A DNA stretch of 64,000 bases from Paraburkholderia adhaesiva (GCF_021390575.1 NZ_JAJEJQ010000001.1:1526501-1590500); one strand, 5' to 3'. Shown: positions 28,730 through 38,943, numbered from the stretch's first letter. Notes: generated by a model from the sequence alone, not told the origin. A program made the numbers and translations.

Positions 28730-29836
28730 ATGATTTTTCCGTTTCGACTCGAAGCCCGCACGGCGCCGTCCCGCACGGTGCGCATTGCCGTGCCACTGAT
28801 CGCCGCGCTTCTCACGCTGGCGATCGGCTTCCTGATCTTTGGCGTCGTCGGACGCGACCCCGTGCAGGCGATGCACGCGTTCTTCATCGAGCCGCTTTCG
28901 ACAGTCAACGGCTGGTCGGAACTCTTGCTCAAGGCGTCACCACTGTGCTTGATCGCGCTCGGACTCGCGGCGGGCTACCGCGCGAACATCTGGAACATCG
29001 GCGCAGAAGGGCAGATGGTTCTCGGCGGCATCGCGGCGAGCGCGGTTGCGATCTACTTCGACCAGTCGAGCGGCTGGTGGATCCTGTTCCTCATGATGAT
29101 CGCGGGCGTCCTCGGCGGCATGGCCTGGGCGGCCATTCCAGCGTGGCTCAAGAGCCGCTTCAACACCAACGAGATTCTCACCAGTCTGATGCTCACCTAT
29201 GTCGCGACACAGTTACTGACGTGGCTCGTGAGCGGCCCGATGCGTGATCCGCAAGGCATGAACTTCCCGCTCTCCGAGATGTTCAGCGGCGACGCACTCT
29301 ATCCGACCTTCGGTGGCGACTGGCGTATCCACTGGCTGCGCGGCACGCGCCTGAACGCGTCGATCTTCCTCACGCTCGCGGCGATTCCGCTCGTGTGGCT
29401 CTTCATGCGCCGCAGCTTCGCGGGCTACCGCCTGAGCGTGGGCGGGCTGGCGCCGCTCGCCGCGCGCTACGCGGGTTTCTCGGAGAAACGGACGATCTGG
29501 ACGTCGCTCCTGCTCTCAGGCGGCCTTGCCGGCCTCGCGGGGATGGGCGAGATCGCGGGCCCGATCGGACAGTTGCAGGCGACGTGGTCGCCGGGCTATG
29601 GCTTTACGGCGATCATCGTCGCGTTCGTCGGGCGGCTGCATCCGTTCGGCATCGTGCTCGCGAGTCTCCTGATGGCGCTGCTTTACCTCGGCGGCGAAAA
29701 CGTGCAGACCTCGCTGCAATTGCCGCAGGCGCTTTCCGGTGTGTTTCAGGGCCTCCTCCTGTTCTGCCTGCTCGGCGCCGATCTTTTCGTGAATTACCGC
29801 GTGCGCCGCCGTCAACCGGTCGCGGCTGGCCACTGA
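28730..29836 (+). CDS. ABC transporter permease (nucleoside-type), subunit 1
   Basis: A 368-residue inner-membrane permease of the branched-chain/nucleoside (BPD_transp_2) type with many hydrophobic segments (IAALLTLAIGFLIFGVVG, CLIALGLAAGYRANIWNIGA). The GYRANIWNIGAEGQM signature is typical of nucleoside transporters. Start chosen at 28730 (MIFPFRLEAR) after a short unrelated upstream frame. It lies 180 bases after the ATP-binding gene and 16 bases before the second permease. Confidence 0.92.
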   Translation: MIFPFRLEARTAPSRTVRIAVPLIAALLTLAIGFLIFGVVGRDPVQAMHAFFIEPLSTVNGWSELLLKASPLCLIALGLAAGYRANIWNIGAEGQMVLGGIAASAVAIYFDQSSGWWILFLMMIAGVLGGMAWAAIPAWLKSRFNTNEILTSLMLTYVATQLLTWLVSGPMRDPQGMNFPLSEMFSGDALYPTFGGDWRIHWLRGTRLNASIFLTLAAIPLVWLFMRRSFAGYRLSVGGLAPLAARYAGFSEKRTIWTSLLLSGGLAGLAGMGEIAGPIGQLQATWSPGYGFTAIIVAFVGRLHPFGIVLASLLMALLYLGGENVQTSLQLPQALSGVFQGLLLFCLLGADLFVNYRVRRRQPVAAGH

Positions 29837-29852
29837 CTTCAAGCTAAACCAC

Positions 29853-30782
29853 ATGGATATCCAGCAAGCCAGTTCGCTCGCATCGAGCGCCGTCACGGCC
29901 GCTATCCCGCTTATGTTTGCGGGCGTCGGTGAACTCGTCACCGAAAAGTCCGGGGTGCTCAACCTCGGCGTCGAAGGGATGATGTTGATGGGCGCTGTCA
30001 CCGGCTACGCCGCCACGATCGTCACCGGCAATCCGTGGCTCGGCCTCGTCGCGGCCATCGCGGCGGGCATGGCGATGGCGCTGCTCTTCGGCTTCCTCAC
30101 GCTCACGATGCTCGCCAACCAGGTGGCCACGGGGCTGTCGCTCACGATCTTCGGCGTCGGCCTTTCGGCGTATGTCGGCAAGCCGTTCACGTCGGCGGCC
30201 ACCGCGGCAACCATCGCGGCCTGGCCGATTCCGGGGCTCTCGCATCTGCCCGTGCTCGGGCCGGCGCTCTTTAGCAATACACCGATCGACTATCTCGCGT
30301 TCCTGATGTTCGCCGTGGTCGGCTGGTTCCTCTACCGCACGCGCGCCGGGCTCGTGCTGCGCTCGGTCGGTGAATCGCCGCAGGTCGCGCATTCGGTGGG
30401 CTTTCCCGTGATCGGTGTGCGCTACGGCGCGACGCTCTTCGGCGGCGCGATGGCGGGACTCGCCGGTGGCTACTATTCGGTTGTCCAGTTGCACCTGTGG
30501 CAGGAGCAGGTCACCGCGGGCCGCGGCTGGATTGCGCTTGCGCTCGTCGTTTTCGCCACCTGGCGGCCGGGACGTCTGTTGATCGGCGCGCTACTGTTTG
30601 GCGCCGTCACGGGTCTGCAGTTTTACGCGCAGGCCGTGGGCGTGGCTGTTCCGCCGCAGTTCCTCGCGATGCTGCCGTATGTCGCCACGATCGTCGTGCT
30701 GGCCGTGATTTCGCGCAACCCGACCACGATTCGACTGAACGCGCCGGCCTCGCTAGGCAAGCCGTTTCTGGGGGCCGCCTAG
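29853..30782 (+). CDS. ABC transporter permease (nucleoside-type), subunit 2
   Basis: A 309-residue permease paired with the previous one. It has the family signature KSGVLNLGVEGMMLMGAVTG near the N-terminus and multiple hydrophobic helices through to VATIVVLAVISRNP. Together the two permeases form the heteromeric channel of the importer. Confidence 0.93.
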   Translation: MDIQQASSLASSAVTAAIPLMFAGVGELVTEKSGVLNLGVEGMMLMGAVTGYAATIVTGNPWLGLVAAIAAGMAMALLFGFLTLTMLANQVATGLSLTIFGVGLSAYVGKPFTSAATAATIAAWPIPGLSHLPVLGPALFSNTPIDYLAFLMFAVVGWFLYRTRAGLVLRSVGESPQVAHSVGFPVIGVRYGATLFGGAMAGLAGGYYSVVQLHLWQEQVTAGRGWIALALVVFATWRPGRLLIGALLFGAVTGLQFYAQAVGVAVPPQFLAMLPYVATIVVLAVISRNPTTIRLNAPASLGKPFLGAA

Positions 30783-30851
30783 AGCCAGATTCAGAAGTCA
30801 GATGAAACGCCGTAGAAAGACTGCAGTATTCCCATCCACGACAGGAGATCC

Positions 30852-31940
30852 ATGTTGAAAAAAACCATCCTGACCGCCTTCACCGTCGCCGCAACGTTCG
30901 GCGCGGTGGCGCTCGCACCGTCGGCACAGGCTGCCGATCCGGCAGGCGTCGCGTTCGTCTACCTCGCCAATCCGGGCGATGCCGGCTGGACTTTCGCCCA
31001 CGATCAAGGGTCGCGGGCCGCCGAAGCGAAATTTGGCAACCGGATCAAGATCACGCGCGTCGAGAACGTCCCTGAATCGGCCGACTCGGAACGTGTATTC
31101 CGCGATCTCGCGAACAAGGGCAACAAGATCATCTTCGCGACGAGCTTCGGCTACCAGGATTTCGCGCTGAAGGTGGCAAAGGATTTCCCGGACACCGTGT
31201 TCCTGCACGCGACGGGCTACAAGAAGGCGCCGAACTTCGGCACCTATGACGTGCGCATGTACCAGGGCGCGTACCTCGCGGGCGTCGCGGCGGGCTACGC
31301 GACGAAGACGAACACGCTCGGCTTCGTGGCATCGGTGCCGATTCCCGAGGTGGTCCGCAACATCAACGCCTACACGCTCGGCGCGCGTTCGGTGAATCCG
31401 AAGGTTCACACGAAGGTCATCTGGATCAACAGCTGGTTCGATCCGGGCAAGGAAAAGCAGGCCGCGGAAACGCTGATCGGTCAGGGCGCCGACGTGCTGA
31501 TCCAGAACACCGACTCGAGCGCGACGCTCGCGACGGCCGAAGCGAAGAAGGTCCACGCGTTCGGCTGGGATTCGAACATGCAGAAGTTCGGCCCGCACGC
31601 GCATCTCGGCTCTGTTGAGGCGAACTGGGGCGTGTACTACACCGCCGTGATCCAGCAGGTCCTCGATGGCAAGTGGAAGAATGATCCGGTGTGGTGGGGC
31701 ATCCCGCAGAAGGCGGTCGATCTCGGCGACGTGAACGCGTCCGCGCTGCCCGCCGACGCCGTGAAGGCCGTCGCCGCGAAGCGCGAGTCGATCGCGAGCG
31801 GCAAGTGGGACGTTTTCACGGGTCCGATCAAGGACCAGACGGGCGCTGTGAAGGTGCCGGAAGGCAAGTCGCTGACCGACCCGGAACTGCAGCGTCTTAA
31901 CTGGTACGTCGAGGGCGTCGACGGCGCTCTGCCGAAGTAA
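30852..31940 (+). CDS. BmpA/PnrA-type purine nucleoside-binding protein
   Basis: A 362-residue periplasmic substrate-binding protein. The signal peptide (MLKKTILTAFTVAATFGAVA, cleavage near AQAAD) has no lipobox, so it is soluble rather than a lipoprotein. The mature part shows AFVYLANPGDAGWTFAHDQG, FATSFGYQDFAL, GTYDVRMYQGAYLAGVAAGY and VLIQNTDSSATLATAEA, characteristic of the BMP family. A good ribosome binding site (AGGAG) precedes the ATG. It ends the transporter operon. Confidence 0.94.
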   Translation: MLKKTILTAFTVAATFGAVALAPSAQAADPAGVAFVYLANPGDAGWTFAHDQGSRAAEAKFGNRIKITRVENVPESADSERVFRDLANKGNKIIFATSFGYQDFALKVAKDFPDTVFLHATGYKKAPNFGTYDVRMYQGAYLAGVAAGYATKTNTLGFVASVPIPEVVRNINAYTLGARSVNPKVHTKVIWINSWFDPGKEKQAAETLIGQGADVLIQNTDSSATLATAEAKKVHAFGWDSNMQKFGPHAHLGSVEANWGVYYTAVIQQVLDGKWKNDPVWWGIPQKAVDLGDVNASALPADAVKAVAAKRESIASGKWDVFTGPIKDQTGAVKVPEGKSLTDPELQRLNWYVEGVDGALPK

Positions 31941-32109
31941 GCACGCCAGGCGCCGAGGCGCGCGCCGCTTCTCGCGGCGGCGTCGGGCGGCGCTCAGCAC
32001 CCTCAGTACCCGCAGTACCAAGTGCGCGGCCGCGCGTAGCCTTCGGGCTCGCGTGGCCGTTTTGTTTTTGAGGACGATCCGCTGCCGTTCGGGACGTGCG
32101 GGAGCCGCT

Positions 32110-32319
32110 TCAATCGTCGATGCGCAGCCCGACCTTGATCGTCACCTGCCAGCGCGTGATCTTGTCGTCTTCGACGAGGCCGCGCGTTTCGGTCACCTCG
32201 AACCAGTGCAGATGTCGCAGTGTCTTCGCCGCCCGGGATATTGCGCAACGGATGGCGTCGTCGCTTGATTCGGTCGACGAGCCGGTGAGTTCGATCTGCT
32301 TGTAGACGTGATCGTTCAT
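32110..32319 (-). CDS. Dodecin family flavin-binding protein
   Basis: A 69-residue protein matching dodecin: VYKQIELTGSSTESSDDAI then ISRAAKTLRHLHWFEVTETRG and ITRWQVTIKVGLRID. Dodecins form hollow dodecamers that bind flavins and buffer free flavin; the conserved aromatic in LHWFEV stacks on the isoalloxazine ring. A clear ribosome binding site (GAGGAG, eight bases before the ATG) supports the start. It is monocistronic. Confidence 0.93.
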   Translation of the reverse strand: MNDHVYKQIELTGSSTESSDDAIRCAISRAAKTLRHLHWFEVTETRGLVEDDKITRWQVTIKVGLRIDD

Positions 32320-32435
32320 GATGGCGTCTCCTCATGGTCCACGGTGCATCAATCGAGTATAGGCAATCGCGGCCCGGTATCATGTCGCTCCGCGCCGCTC
32401 ACGGGGCGGCGAATGAACGACGCAGCTTTGTATGG

Positions 32436-32469
32436 GATGGGACTAAGCGCTAAAGCGCTAAGTCCCATC
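32436..32469. repeat. Near-perfect 16 bp palindrome upstream of the dehydrogenase
   Basis: Arms 32436-32451 and 32454-32469 (GATGGGACTAAGCGCT and its partner) pair with one mismatch around AA. It ends four bases before AGGAG, the ribosome binding site of the following gene. It could be an operator, an mRNA hairpin or an interspersed repeat. Confidence 0.7.
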
Positions 32470-32487
32470 GACAGGAGACGCCAAACG

Positions 32488-33393
32488 ATGGACACGCAGG
32501 AACTGGGATTTTGCGGACCCGGGCTCATGGGCGGGCCGATGATCCGTCATCTGCTTCGCGTCGGCCACGCCGTGCGCGTGTGGAACCGCACCCCCGAAAA
32601 AGCCGAAGCGCTCGTCGCCGATGGGGCGCGCGTCGCTGCGACGCCGCGCGAACTGGCGCTGAACGCCGACGTGGTGCTGCTGTGCGTCGCCGACGCGGTA
32701 GCGGTGGAAGCGGTCGTGTTCGGCGCGAATGGGCTGCTCGACGAGCATACCGATCGGGCCGCTCGTCCGCGCATGCGACTGATCGTCGATCATTCGAGCA
32801 TCCCGCCCGACGTCACGCGTGCGCTTGCCGCACGGGCTGCGGCACTGGGCGTCGGCTGGATCGATGCGCCGGTCTCGGGCGGCGTGGGCGGTGCGCAGGC
32901 GGGCACGCTCGCGATCATGGCGGGGGGCGTCGACGCTCACGTCGCATCGGTTGCGCCGATTCTCGCCGCGTATGCCTCGCGCGTCACGCATATGGGTGCG
33001 GTGGGTGCGGGCCAGACGACCAAGCTGTGCAACCAGGCGATCGTCACGGCGACGGTGGCCGCAATTGCAGAGGCCGTAAGCCTCGCGCGGCGCAGCGGCA
33101 TCGACGCCCCGAAGCTGCCGGAGGCGCTCGCAGGGGGCTGGGCCGACTCGACGCTCCTGCGCACGTTCGTGCCCCGGATGACGCAGGATGGCCTCGATCC
33201 GATCGGCGCGCTGAAGACGTTTCAGAAGGACGTCGACACGGTCGCCGCCGCCGCACAGCAAACCGGCACGCCGATGCCGGTCTCGGGCACGGTCCAGCAG
33301 TTGCTGCGCCTCGGCGCGGCGATGGGGCTGGCACAGGCGGATCTTTCGGGGTTCATTGACGTGTTGCAGACGCCACGTAGCATGCCGCAGTGA
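32488..33393 (+). CDS. NAD(P)-dependent beta-hydroxyacid dehydrogenase
   Basis: A 301-residue member of the 3-hydroxyisobutyrate/tartronate semialdehyde dehydrogenase family. The Rossmann motif is FCGPGLMGGPMIRHLL, the substrate-binding motif is DAPVSGGVGGAQAGTL, and the catalytic lysine lies in GAGQTTKLCNQ. Start chosen at 32488, ten bases after AGGAG. It stands alone. Glyoxylate from the nearby urate pathway could feed tartronate semialdehyde reduction, but the substrate cannot be told from sequence. Confidence 0.9.
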   Translation: MDTQELGFCGPGLMGGPMIRHLLRVGHAVRVWNRTPEKAEALVADGARVAATPRELALNADVVLLCVADAVAVEAVVFGANGLLDEHTDRAARPRMRLIVDHSSIPPDVTRALAARAAALGVGWIDAPVSGGVGGAQAGTLAIMAGGVDAHVASVAPILAAYASRVTHMGAVGAGQTTKLCNQAIVTATVAAIAEAVSLARRSGIDAPKLPEALAGGWADSTLLRTFVPRMTQDGLDPIGALKTFQKDVDTVAAAAQQTGTPMPVSGTVQQLLRLGAAMGLAQADLSGFIDVLQTPRSMPQ

Positions 33394-33617
33394 CGGCTTT
33401 GCATCCTCGTGGCGATGTGCAGCGGGGCTGCGATCTTGCCCCTTTATGAACCCGCGATTGTTCGGGTTGTTCGGGTCGCTCGTCCGGGCCGAGCGTGCTG
33501 CGGCAGGGGGGCGTCCGGTCCCCGCACAGGCTTCCGGACCACATAGCACTCCCCCGCGAAGTGACATAACCTGATAAAATTGCAGGTTTTTCTTCGATCT
33601 ACTTTCAGGGACGCGCT

Positions 33618-35210
33618 GTGCTCTCTACCGCCAACATCACCATGCAATTCGGGCCGAAGCCCTTGTTCGAGAACATCTCGGTCAAATTCGGCGAAGGCAA
33701 CCGCTATGGCCTGATCGGCGCGAACGGTTGCGGCAAGTCCACCTTCATGAAGATCCTCGGTGGCGACCTCGAGCAGAGCTCGGGCAACGTCGTGCTGGAG
33801 CCGAACGTGCGTCTGGGCAAGCTGCGCCAGGACCAGTTCGCGTATGAAGACGTGCGCGTGCTGGACGTCGTCATGATGGGCCACACGGAAATGTGGGCCG
33901 CGATGACCGAGCGTGACGCGATCTACGCGAACCCGGACGCCACTGACGACGACTACATGCACGCCGCCGAACTGGAAGCGAAGTTCGCCGAATACGACGG
34001 CTACACGGCCGAAGCGCGTGCGGGCGAGCTGCTGCTTGGCATCGGCATCGGCACGGAATTCCACAATGGTCCGATGAGCGCCGTGGCGCCGGGCTGGAAG
34101 CTGCGCGTGCTGCTCGCGCAGGCCCTGTTCTCGAAGCCGGACGTGCTGCTGCTCGACGAGCCGACGAACAACCTCGACATCAACTCGATCCGCTGGCTGG
34201 AAGATGTTCTGAACGAGTACAACTCGACGATGATCATCATTTCACACGATCGACACTTCCTGAACCAGGTCTGCACGCACATGGCGGACATGGACTACGG
34301 CACGCTGAAGGTTTATCCGGGCAACTACGACGACTACATGCTCGCGTCCACCCAGGCGCGCGAGCGCCAGGCCGCCGCGAACGCGAAGGCCAAGGAGCGT
34401 GTGGCCGACCTGCAGGACTTCGTGCGCCGCTTCTCGGCGAACAAGTCGAAGGCGCGCCAGGCCACGAGCCGTCTGAAGATGATCGACAAGATCAAGATCG
34501 AGGAATTCAAGCCCTCGTCGCGCCAGAACCCGTTCATCCGCTTCGAGTTCGAGAAGAAGCTGCATAACGTCGCCGTGGTCGCGGATGAGATCACGAAGCA
34601 GTACGATCGCCGGATTTTCAGCAAATTCAGTATCAGCGTGCAGCCGGGCGAGCGCATTGCAATCATCGGCGAGAACGGTGCGGGCAAGACCACGCTGCTG
34701 CGCTCGCTGCTCGGCAAGCTGACGCTCGACGGCGGCTCAGTGAAGTGGGCCGAGCACGCGAACATCGGTTACATGCCGCAGGACACGTACGAAGAGTTCC
34801 CGAACGACGTCACGCTGATGGAGTGGATCGACCAGTACCGTCAGGAAGGCGACGACGAGCAGTCGGTGCGCGGTACGCTCGGCCGTCTGCTGTTCAATGC
34901 GGACGATATCCGGAAGTCGGTGAAGGTGCTGTCGGGCGGCGAGAAGGGCCGCATGATCTGGGGCAAGCTGATGCTCGGCCGCCACAACGTGCTGCTCATG
35001 GACGAGCCGACCAACCACATGGACATGGAATCGATCGAGTCGCTGCAGATTGCGCTGGAGAAGTTCGACGGCACGCTGATCTTCGTGTCGCACGACCGCG
35101 AGTTCGTGAATGGTCTCGCCAACCGGATCATCGAAGTGAAGACCGACGGCAAGATCAACGACTACAGCGGCAATTACGAGGACTTCCTGGCGAGCCAGGG
35201 GCTGCAGTGA
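33618..35210 (+). CDS. ybiT: ABC-F family ATPase YbiT
   Basis: A 530-residue cytosolic ABC-F protein, the same length as E. coli YbiT and very similar along its whole length as I remember it ([52 protein letters not shown]). Two ABC modules have Walker [10 protein letters not shown] and GENGAGKTT, Walker [13 protein letters not shown] and [12 protein letters not shown]. The module-two signature is LSGGEKGRM. The ABC-F linker lies between (about 240-310). ABC-F proteins act on ribosomes. It is followed by a strong terminator. Confidence 0.95.
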   Translation: MLSTANITMQFGPKPLFENISVKFGEGNRYGLIGANGCGKSTFMKILGGDLEQSSGNVVLEPNVRLGKLRQDQFAYEDVRVLDVVMMGHTEMWAAMTERDAIYANPDATDDDYMHAAELEAKFAEYDGYTAEARAGELLLGIGIGTEFHNGPMSAVAPGWKLRVLLAQALFSKPDVLLLDEPTNNLDINSIRWLEDVLNEYNSTMIIISHDRHFLNQVCTHMADMDYGTLKVYPGNYDDYMLASTQARERQAAANAKAKERVADLQDFVRRFSANKSKARQATSRLKMIDKIKIEEFKPSSRQNPFIRFEFEKKLHNVAVVADEITKQYDRRIFSKFSISVQPGERIAIIGENGAGKTTLLRSLLGKLTLDGGSVKWAEHANIGYMPQDTYEEFPNDVTLMEWIDQYRQEGDDEQSVRGTLGRLLFNADDIRKSVKVLSGGEKGRMIWGKLMLGRHNVLLMDEPTNHMDMESIESLQIALEKFDGTLIFVSHDREFVNGLANRIIEVKTDGKINDYSGNYEDFLASQGLQ

Positions 35211-35240
35211 GCCTCGGCTGAAGGATAGGGTCGATGCCTG

Positions 35241-35269
35241 ACGGGCGACGCGAAAGCGTCGCCCGTTTT
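35241..35269 (+). terminator. Intrinsic terminator after ybiT
   Basis: ACGGGCGACGC and GCGTCGCCCGT arms with a GAAA loop followed by TTTTGTTTT. Confidence 0.92.
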
Positions 35270-35387
35270 GTTTTGCGGGTCAGACTGGTTGGCGTAGCCT
35301 TCCGTTTGCGTCAACCACGCTAGAATGCGCGATCACCGCGAATGAACCGCGAGCCATACCGAGCAACACGGAGACAGGAGTACCCGC

Positions 35388-36821
35388 ATGAAACACTACG
35401 AGCAACTCTACATCGGCGGCCAGTGGGTCGCGCCTGCCGGCAAGGGCACGATCGACGTCATCGACTCGGGCACCGAGGCCGTGATGGGGCGCATACCAGA
35501 GGGCATCGAGGCCGACGCTGAAGCGGCTGTCGCAGCCGCGCGCGCGGCCTTCGACGCCTGGGCTTCGACACCCGCCGCCGAACGGGGCGCCTACCTGCAG
35601 AAGATCGCCCAGAACCTCAAGGCACGCACCGACGAACTCGCTGAAATAATCGCAGGCGAAGTCGGCATGCCGCTCAAGCTCGCGCGCGCGATCCAGGTGG
35701 GCAGCCCCGTTTACAACTGGAGCCTGTACGCGAAGCTCGCGAGCGAATTCCAGTACGAGGAGCGCCTTGGCAACTCGCTGGTGGTGCGCGAGCCGGTGGG
35801 TGTCGTCGCGGCGATCACGCCCTGGAACTATCCGCTCAATCAGATCACGCTGAAGGTCGCCGCGGCGCTCGCGGCGGGCTGCACGGTGGTCCTCAAGCCG
35901 TCCGAGGTCGCGCCGCTCAACGCGTTCGTGCTCGCCGAGGCCATCCATGAAGCGGGCCTGCCTGCGGGCGTGTTCAATCTCGTGACGGGCTTCGGGCCGG
36001 TGGTCGGTGAACTGATCGCGCGTCATCCGGAAGTCGACATGGTTTCGTTCACCGGGTCGACGCGCGCGGGCAAGCGCGTTTCGGAGGTTGCATCCGCAAC
36101 GGTCAAGCGCGTGGCGCTCGAACTGGGCGGCAAGTCGGCGTCCGTGATCCTCGACGACGCCGATTTTCCGGCAGCCGTGAAGGGCACCGTGAGCGCGTGC
36201 TTCCTGAATTCAGGCCAGACCTGCGTGGCACACACGCGCATGATCGTGCCGGAGTCGCGCTACGAAGAGGCGCGTGCACTCGCCAAAGAAGCCGCGGAAG
36301 GCTTCACGGTGGGCGATCCGCGTGAGGAGAAGGTCAAGCTCGGGCCGCTCGCGTCGGCGGTGCAGCAGGCGCGGGTGCTGGAGTACATCGAGCGCGGTAT
36401 CGCCGATGGTGCCGAACTCGTCACGGGCGGCCCGGGCCTGCCTGCGGGCGTGACGAAGGGATTCTTCGTGAAGCCGACCGTGTTCGGCCGCGTGCCGCGC
36501 GACGCCGCGATTGCACAGGAGGAAATCTTTGGCCCGGTGCTCACGATTCTCACGGCGAAGGACGAGGACGATGCCGTGGCGATCGCAAACGACTCGCTCT
36601 ACGGGCTAGGCGGCGCGGTCTGGGCGGCCAGCGACGAACGTGCGATGCGCGTGGCGCGTCGAATTCGAACGGGTCAGATCGACATTAACGGCGGCACGTG
36701 GAACATGGTCGCGCCGTTTGGCGGCTACAAGCAGTCGGGTCACGGCCGCGAGAACGGAAAATACGGTCTGGAAGAGTATCTGGTGTACAAGTCGATGCAG
36801 TTGAAAGCCCCTAAAATCTGA
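35388..36821 (+). CDS. Aldehyde dehydrogenase family protein
   Basis: A 477-residue NAD(P)-dependent aldehyde dehydrogenase. The NAD-binding region is [13 protein letters not shown] with [23 protein letters not shown] precedes the catalytic glutamate in LELGGKSA, and the catalytic cysteine lies in [12 protein letters not shown]. The C-terminal [15 protein letters not shown] is typical. A ribosome binding site (GACAGGAG) precedes the start. The substrate is not evident; it stands alone between two terminators. Confidence 0.93.
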   Translation: MKHYEQLYIGGQWVAPAGKGTIDVIDSGTEAVMGRIPEGIEADAEAAVAAARAAFDAWASTPAAERGAYLQKIAQNLKARTDELAEIIAGEVGMPLKLARAIQVGSPVYNWSLYAKLASEFQYEERLGNSLVVREPVGVVAAITPWNYPLNQITLKVAAALAAGCTVVLKPSEVAPLNAFVLAEAIHEAGLPAGVFNLVTGFGPVVGELIARHPEVDMVSFTGSTRAGKRVSEVASATVKRVALELGGKSASVILDDADFPAAVKGTVSACFLNSGQTCVAHTRMIVPESRYEEARALAKEAAEGFTVGDPREEKVKLGPLASAVQQARVLEYIERGIADGAELVTGGPGLPAGVTKGFFVKPTVFGRVPRDAAIAQEEIFGPVLTILTAKDEDDAVAIANDSLYGLGGAVWAASDERAMRVARRIRTGQIDINGGTWNMVAPFGGYKQSGHGRENGKYGLEEYLVYKSMQLKAPKI

Positions 36822-36836
36822 CCGCAAGGGGCTTTC
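36803..36836 (+). terminator. Terminator overlapping the aldehyde dehydrogenase stop
   Basis: GAAAGCCCCT and AGGGGCTTTC arms span the stop codon, with a loop of about 13 bases. The U-tract is short. Confidence 0.6.
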
Positions 36837-36988
36837 GCAGCTATGCAAATATTTTTGTGCGACGTGTTGGTCTAAGTCATACGCGCGGACGTCTTCGTCG
36901 ATGTCCGCGCATTTGTTTGATTTAAAACAAGATCATATGTTGGTGACGCGCGACCATTGTCATTTTGATACAGATAGCGCGGGTCACC

Positions 36989-38179
36989 ATGTTTCCTACT
37001 CATTCGTTTGCGCCTCTCCAGATTCGAGGCCGCCGTCTCCTGCCCGTCGTACAGGGCGGCATGGGCGTCGGCATTTCGGCGCACCGCCTCGCGGGCAGCG
37101 TTGCCCGTGAAGGCGCCGTCGGCACCATCGCGAGTATCGACCTGCGTCACCACCACGCCGATCTGATCGACCTCTGCCGTGCGGACCCGTCCCATGAAAC
37201 ACTCGCCGGCGCGAATTTGACGGCGCTCGCGCGCGAGATCGCAGCGGCCCGCAAGCTCAGCGGCGGCAACGGCATGATCGCCGTCAACGTGATGAAGGCG
37301 GTCAGCGCCCATGCAGACTATGTGCGCGCCGCCTGCGAAAACGGCGCCGACGCGATCGTGATGGGTGCGGGCCTGCCGCTCGACCTGCCGGACCTCACGC
37401 AGGGCGTCGATATCGCGCTAATCCCCATTTTGTCGGACTCGCGCGGCGTTGCGCTCATTCTCAAGAAGTGGATGAAGAAAGGCCGTCTGCCGGACGCCAT
37501 CGTGATCGAGCACCCGGCCCACGCGGGTGGCCACCTGGGTGTCACCGACATCGAAGACATGGGCAATGAACGCTTCGCGTTCGATCGTATCCTCAAGGAA
37601 CTCGAAGACGTTTACGTCCAGTTGGGCATCACGCGCAAGGACGTGCCGTTGATCGTCGGTGGCGGTGTCAACAGCCACGAGGCCGTGCGCAAGTGGCTCG
37701 AAGCGGGCGCGGACGGCGTGCAGGTCGGCACGCCTTTCGCCGTAACGGAAGAGGGCGATGCGCATCCCGACTTCAAGCGCGTGCTCGCGGACGCGAAGCC
37801 CGAAGACATCGTCGAGTTCGTGAGCGTGACGGGCTTGCCCGCGCGCGCAGTCAAGACGCCCTGGCTCGAACGCTATCTGCGCAACGAAGCGCGCGTGCGC
37901 GCAAAGATCGGCTCGCTCAAGCTTGCTTGTCCCACTGGACTGGAATGCCTTTCGGTGTGCGGTTTGCGCGACGGCATCGAAAAATTCGGTCACTTCTGCA
38001 TTGATACGCGGCTTGCCGCTGCGCTGCGCGGTGACGTGCAGAACGGGCTCTTCTTCCGCGGCCGCGAATCGTTGCCTTTTGGCAACGCGATCCGCAGCGT
38101 GCGCGACCTTCTGGAGCTGCTTCTGACCGGTGTAGCGCGACCCGCAGTCGCATGCAGGGCGGCCTTTGCTCTGACTTGA
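36989..38179 (+). CDS. Nitronate monooxygenase-like flavoprotein
   Basis: A 396-residue FMN-dependent TIM-barrel protein of the nitronate monooxygenase / 2-nitropropane dioxygenase family, also related to FabK. Features are PVVQGGMGVGISAHRLAG at the start, ADAIVMGAGLPLDLP, the flavin/active-site motif HPAHAGGHLGV, VPLIVGGGVNSHEAV and ADGVQVGTPFAVTEE. The C-terminus carries four cysteines (ACPTGLECLSVCGL, then HFC) that could bind a metal, which is less usual for the family. Start at 36989 by family length. Confidence 0.88.
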   Translation: MFPTHSFAPLQIRGRRLLPVVQGGMGVGISAHRLAGSVAREGAVGTIASIDLRHHHADLIDLCRADPSHETLAGANLTALAREIAAARKLSGGNGMIAVNVMKAVSAHADYVRAACENGADAIVMGAGLPLDLPDLTQGVDIALIPILSDSRGVALILKKWMKKGRLPDAIVIEHPAHAGGHLGVTDIEDMGNERFAFDRILKELEDVYVQLGITRKDVPLIVGGGVNSHEAVRKWLEAGADGVQVGTPFAVTEEGDAHPDFKRVLADAKPEDIVEFVSVTGLPARAVKTPWLERYLRNEARVRAKIGSLKLACPTGLECLSVCGLRDGIEKFGHFCIDTRLAAALRGDVQNGLFFRGRESLPFGNAIRSVRDLLELLLTGVARPAVACRAAFALT

Positions 38180-38263
38180 CGGTTCGCAAGGTTGCAAAGA
38201 GGTCTGCCCCTGACAATTGACAATGTCTTACAGACAAGACAATACCAACGGGGCAAACCTTAA

Positions 38264-38929
38264 ATGAAACAGCAACTGAAGTCTGTCGCGGCTGCCGCCG
38301 CAATCGTTCTTGGCGCCGCTTTCGCAGCAGCTCCCGCCAGTGCAGCCGATGCGTCCACCACGGACACATCGGGCACCGGCATCCATGCCGGTGACATCCT
38401 CGTGCGTCTGCGGGCGATCGCCATCATGCCGCAGTCCAGCACGAGTTCGGGCAGCACGCTCAACGCAATCAACGCGCAAGCCAACAACGCCATCGTTCCG
38501 GAACTGGACTTCACGTACATGTTCACGAACAGCATCGGCGCGGAGTTGATCCTCGGTACGTCGCGCAATCAGGTCACATCGAACATCGGCCCGCTCGGCG
38601 GTGTCGGCGTGCTGCCGCCTACGCTGCTGCTGCAGTACCACTTCAATCACGCGGGCAAGGTGCGCCCGTACGTCGGCGCTGGTATCAACTACACGATTTT
38701 CTACAACAACGGCCTGCATGCGCTCGGTCAGCCGGTTTCGATCGATAACCACAGCTTCGGTCCGGCACTGCAGATGGGTATCGACGTTGATGTCACCAAG
38801 AACGTGTTCATCAACGCGGACATCAAGAAAATCTGGATGCGCACGGGCGCTTCGCTCGGCGGTACGTCGCTCGGCACGCTTTACATCGATCCGCTGGTTG
38901 TTGGTGTCGGTGTCGGTATGCGGTTCTGA
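38264..38929 (+). CDS. ompW: Outer-membrane protein OmpW family
   Basis: A 221-residue eight-stranded outer-membrane barrel. The signal peptide ends in APASAAD; the mature protein begins with HAGDILVRLRAIAIMPQ. It continues with VPELDFTYMFTNSIGAELIL, LLLQYHFNHAGKVRPYVGAG and a C-terminal strand ending in GVGMRF with terminal Phe. OmpW channels small hydrophobic molecules across the outer membrane. It is followed by a strong bidirectional terminator. Confidence 0.94.
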   Translation: MKQQLKSVAAAAAIVLGAAFAAAPASAADASTTDTSGTGIHAGDILVRLRAIAIMPQSSTSSGSTLNAINAQANNAIVPELDFTYMFTNSIGAELILGTSRNQVTSNIGPLGGVGVLPPTLLLQYHFNHAGKVRPYVGAGINYTIFYNNGLHALGQPVSIDNHSFGPALQMGIDVDVTKNVFINADIKKIWMRTGASLGGTSLGTLYIDPLVVGVGVGMRF

Positions 38930-38943
38930 GGCACTCACGCTTT

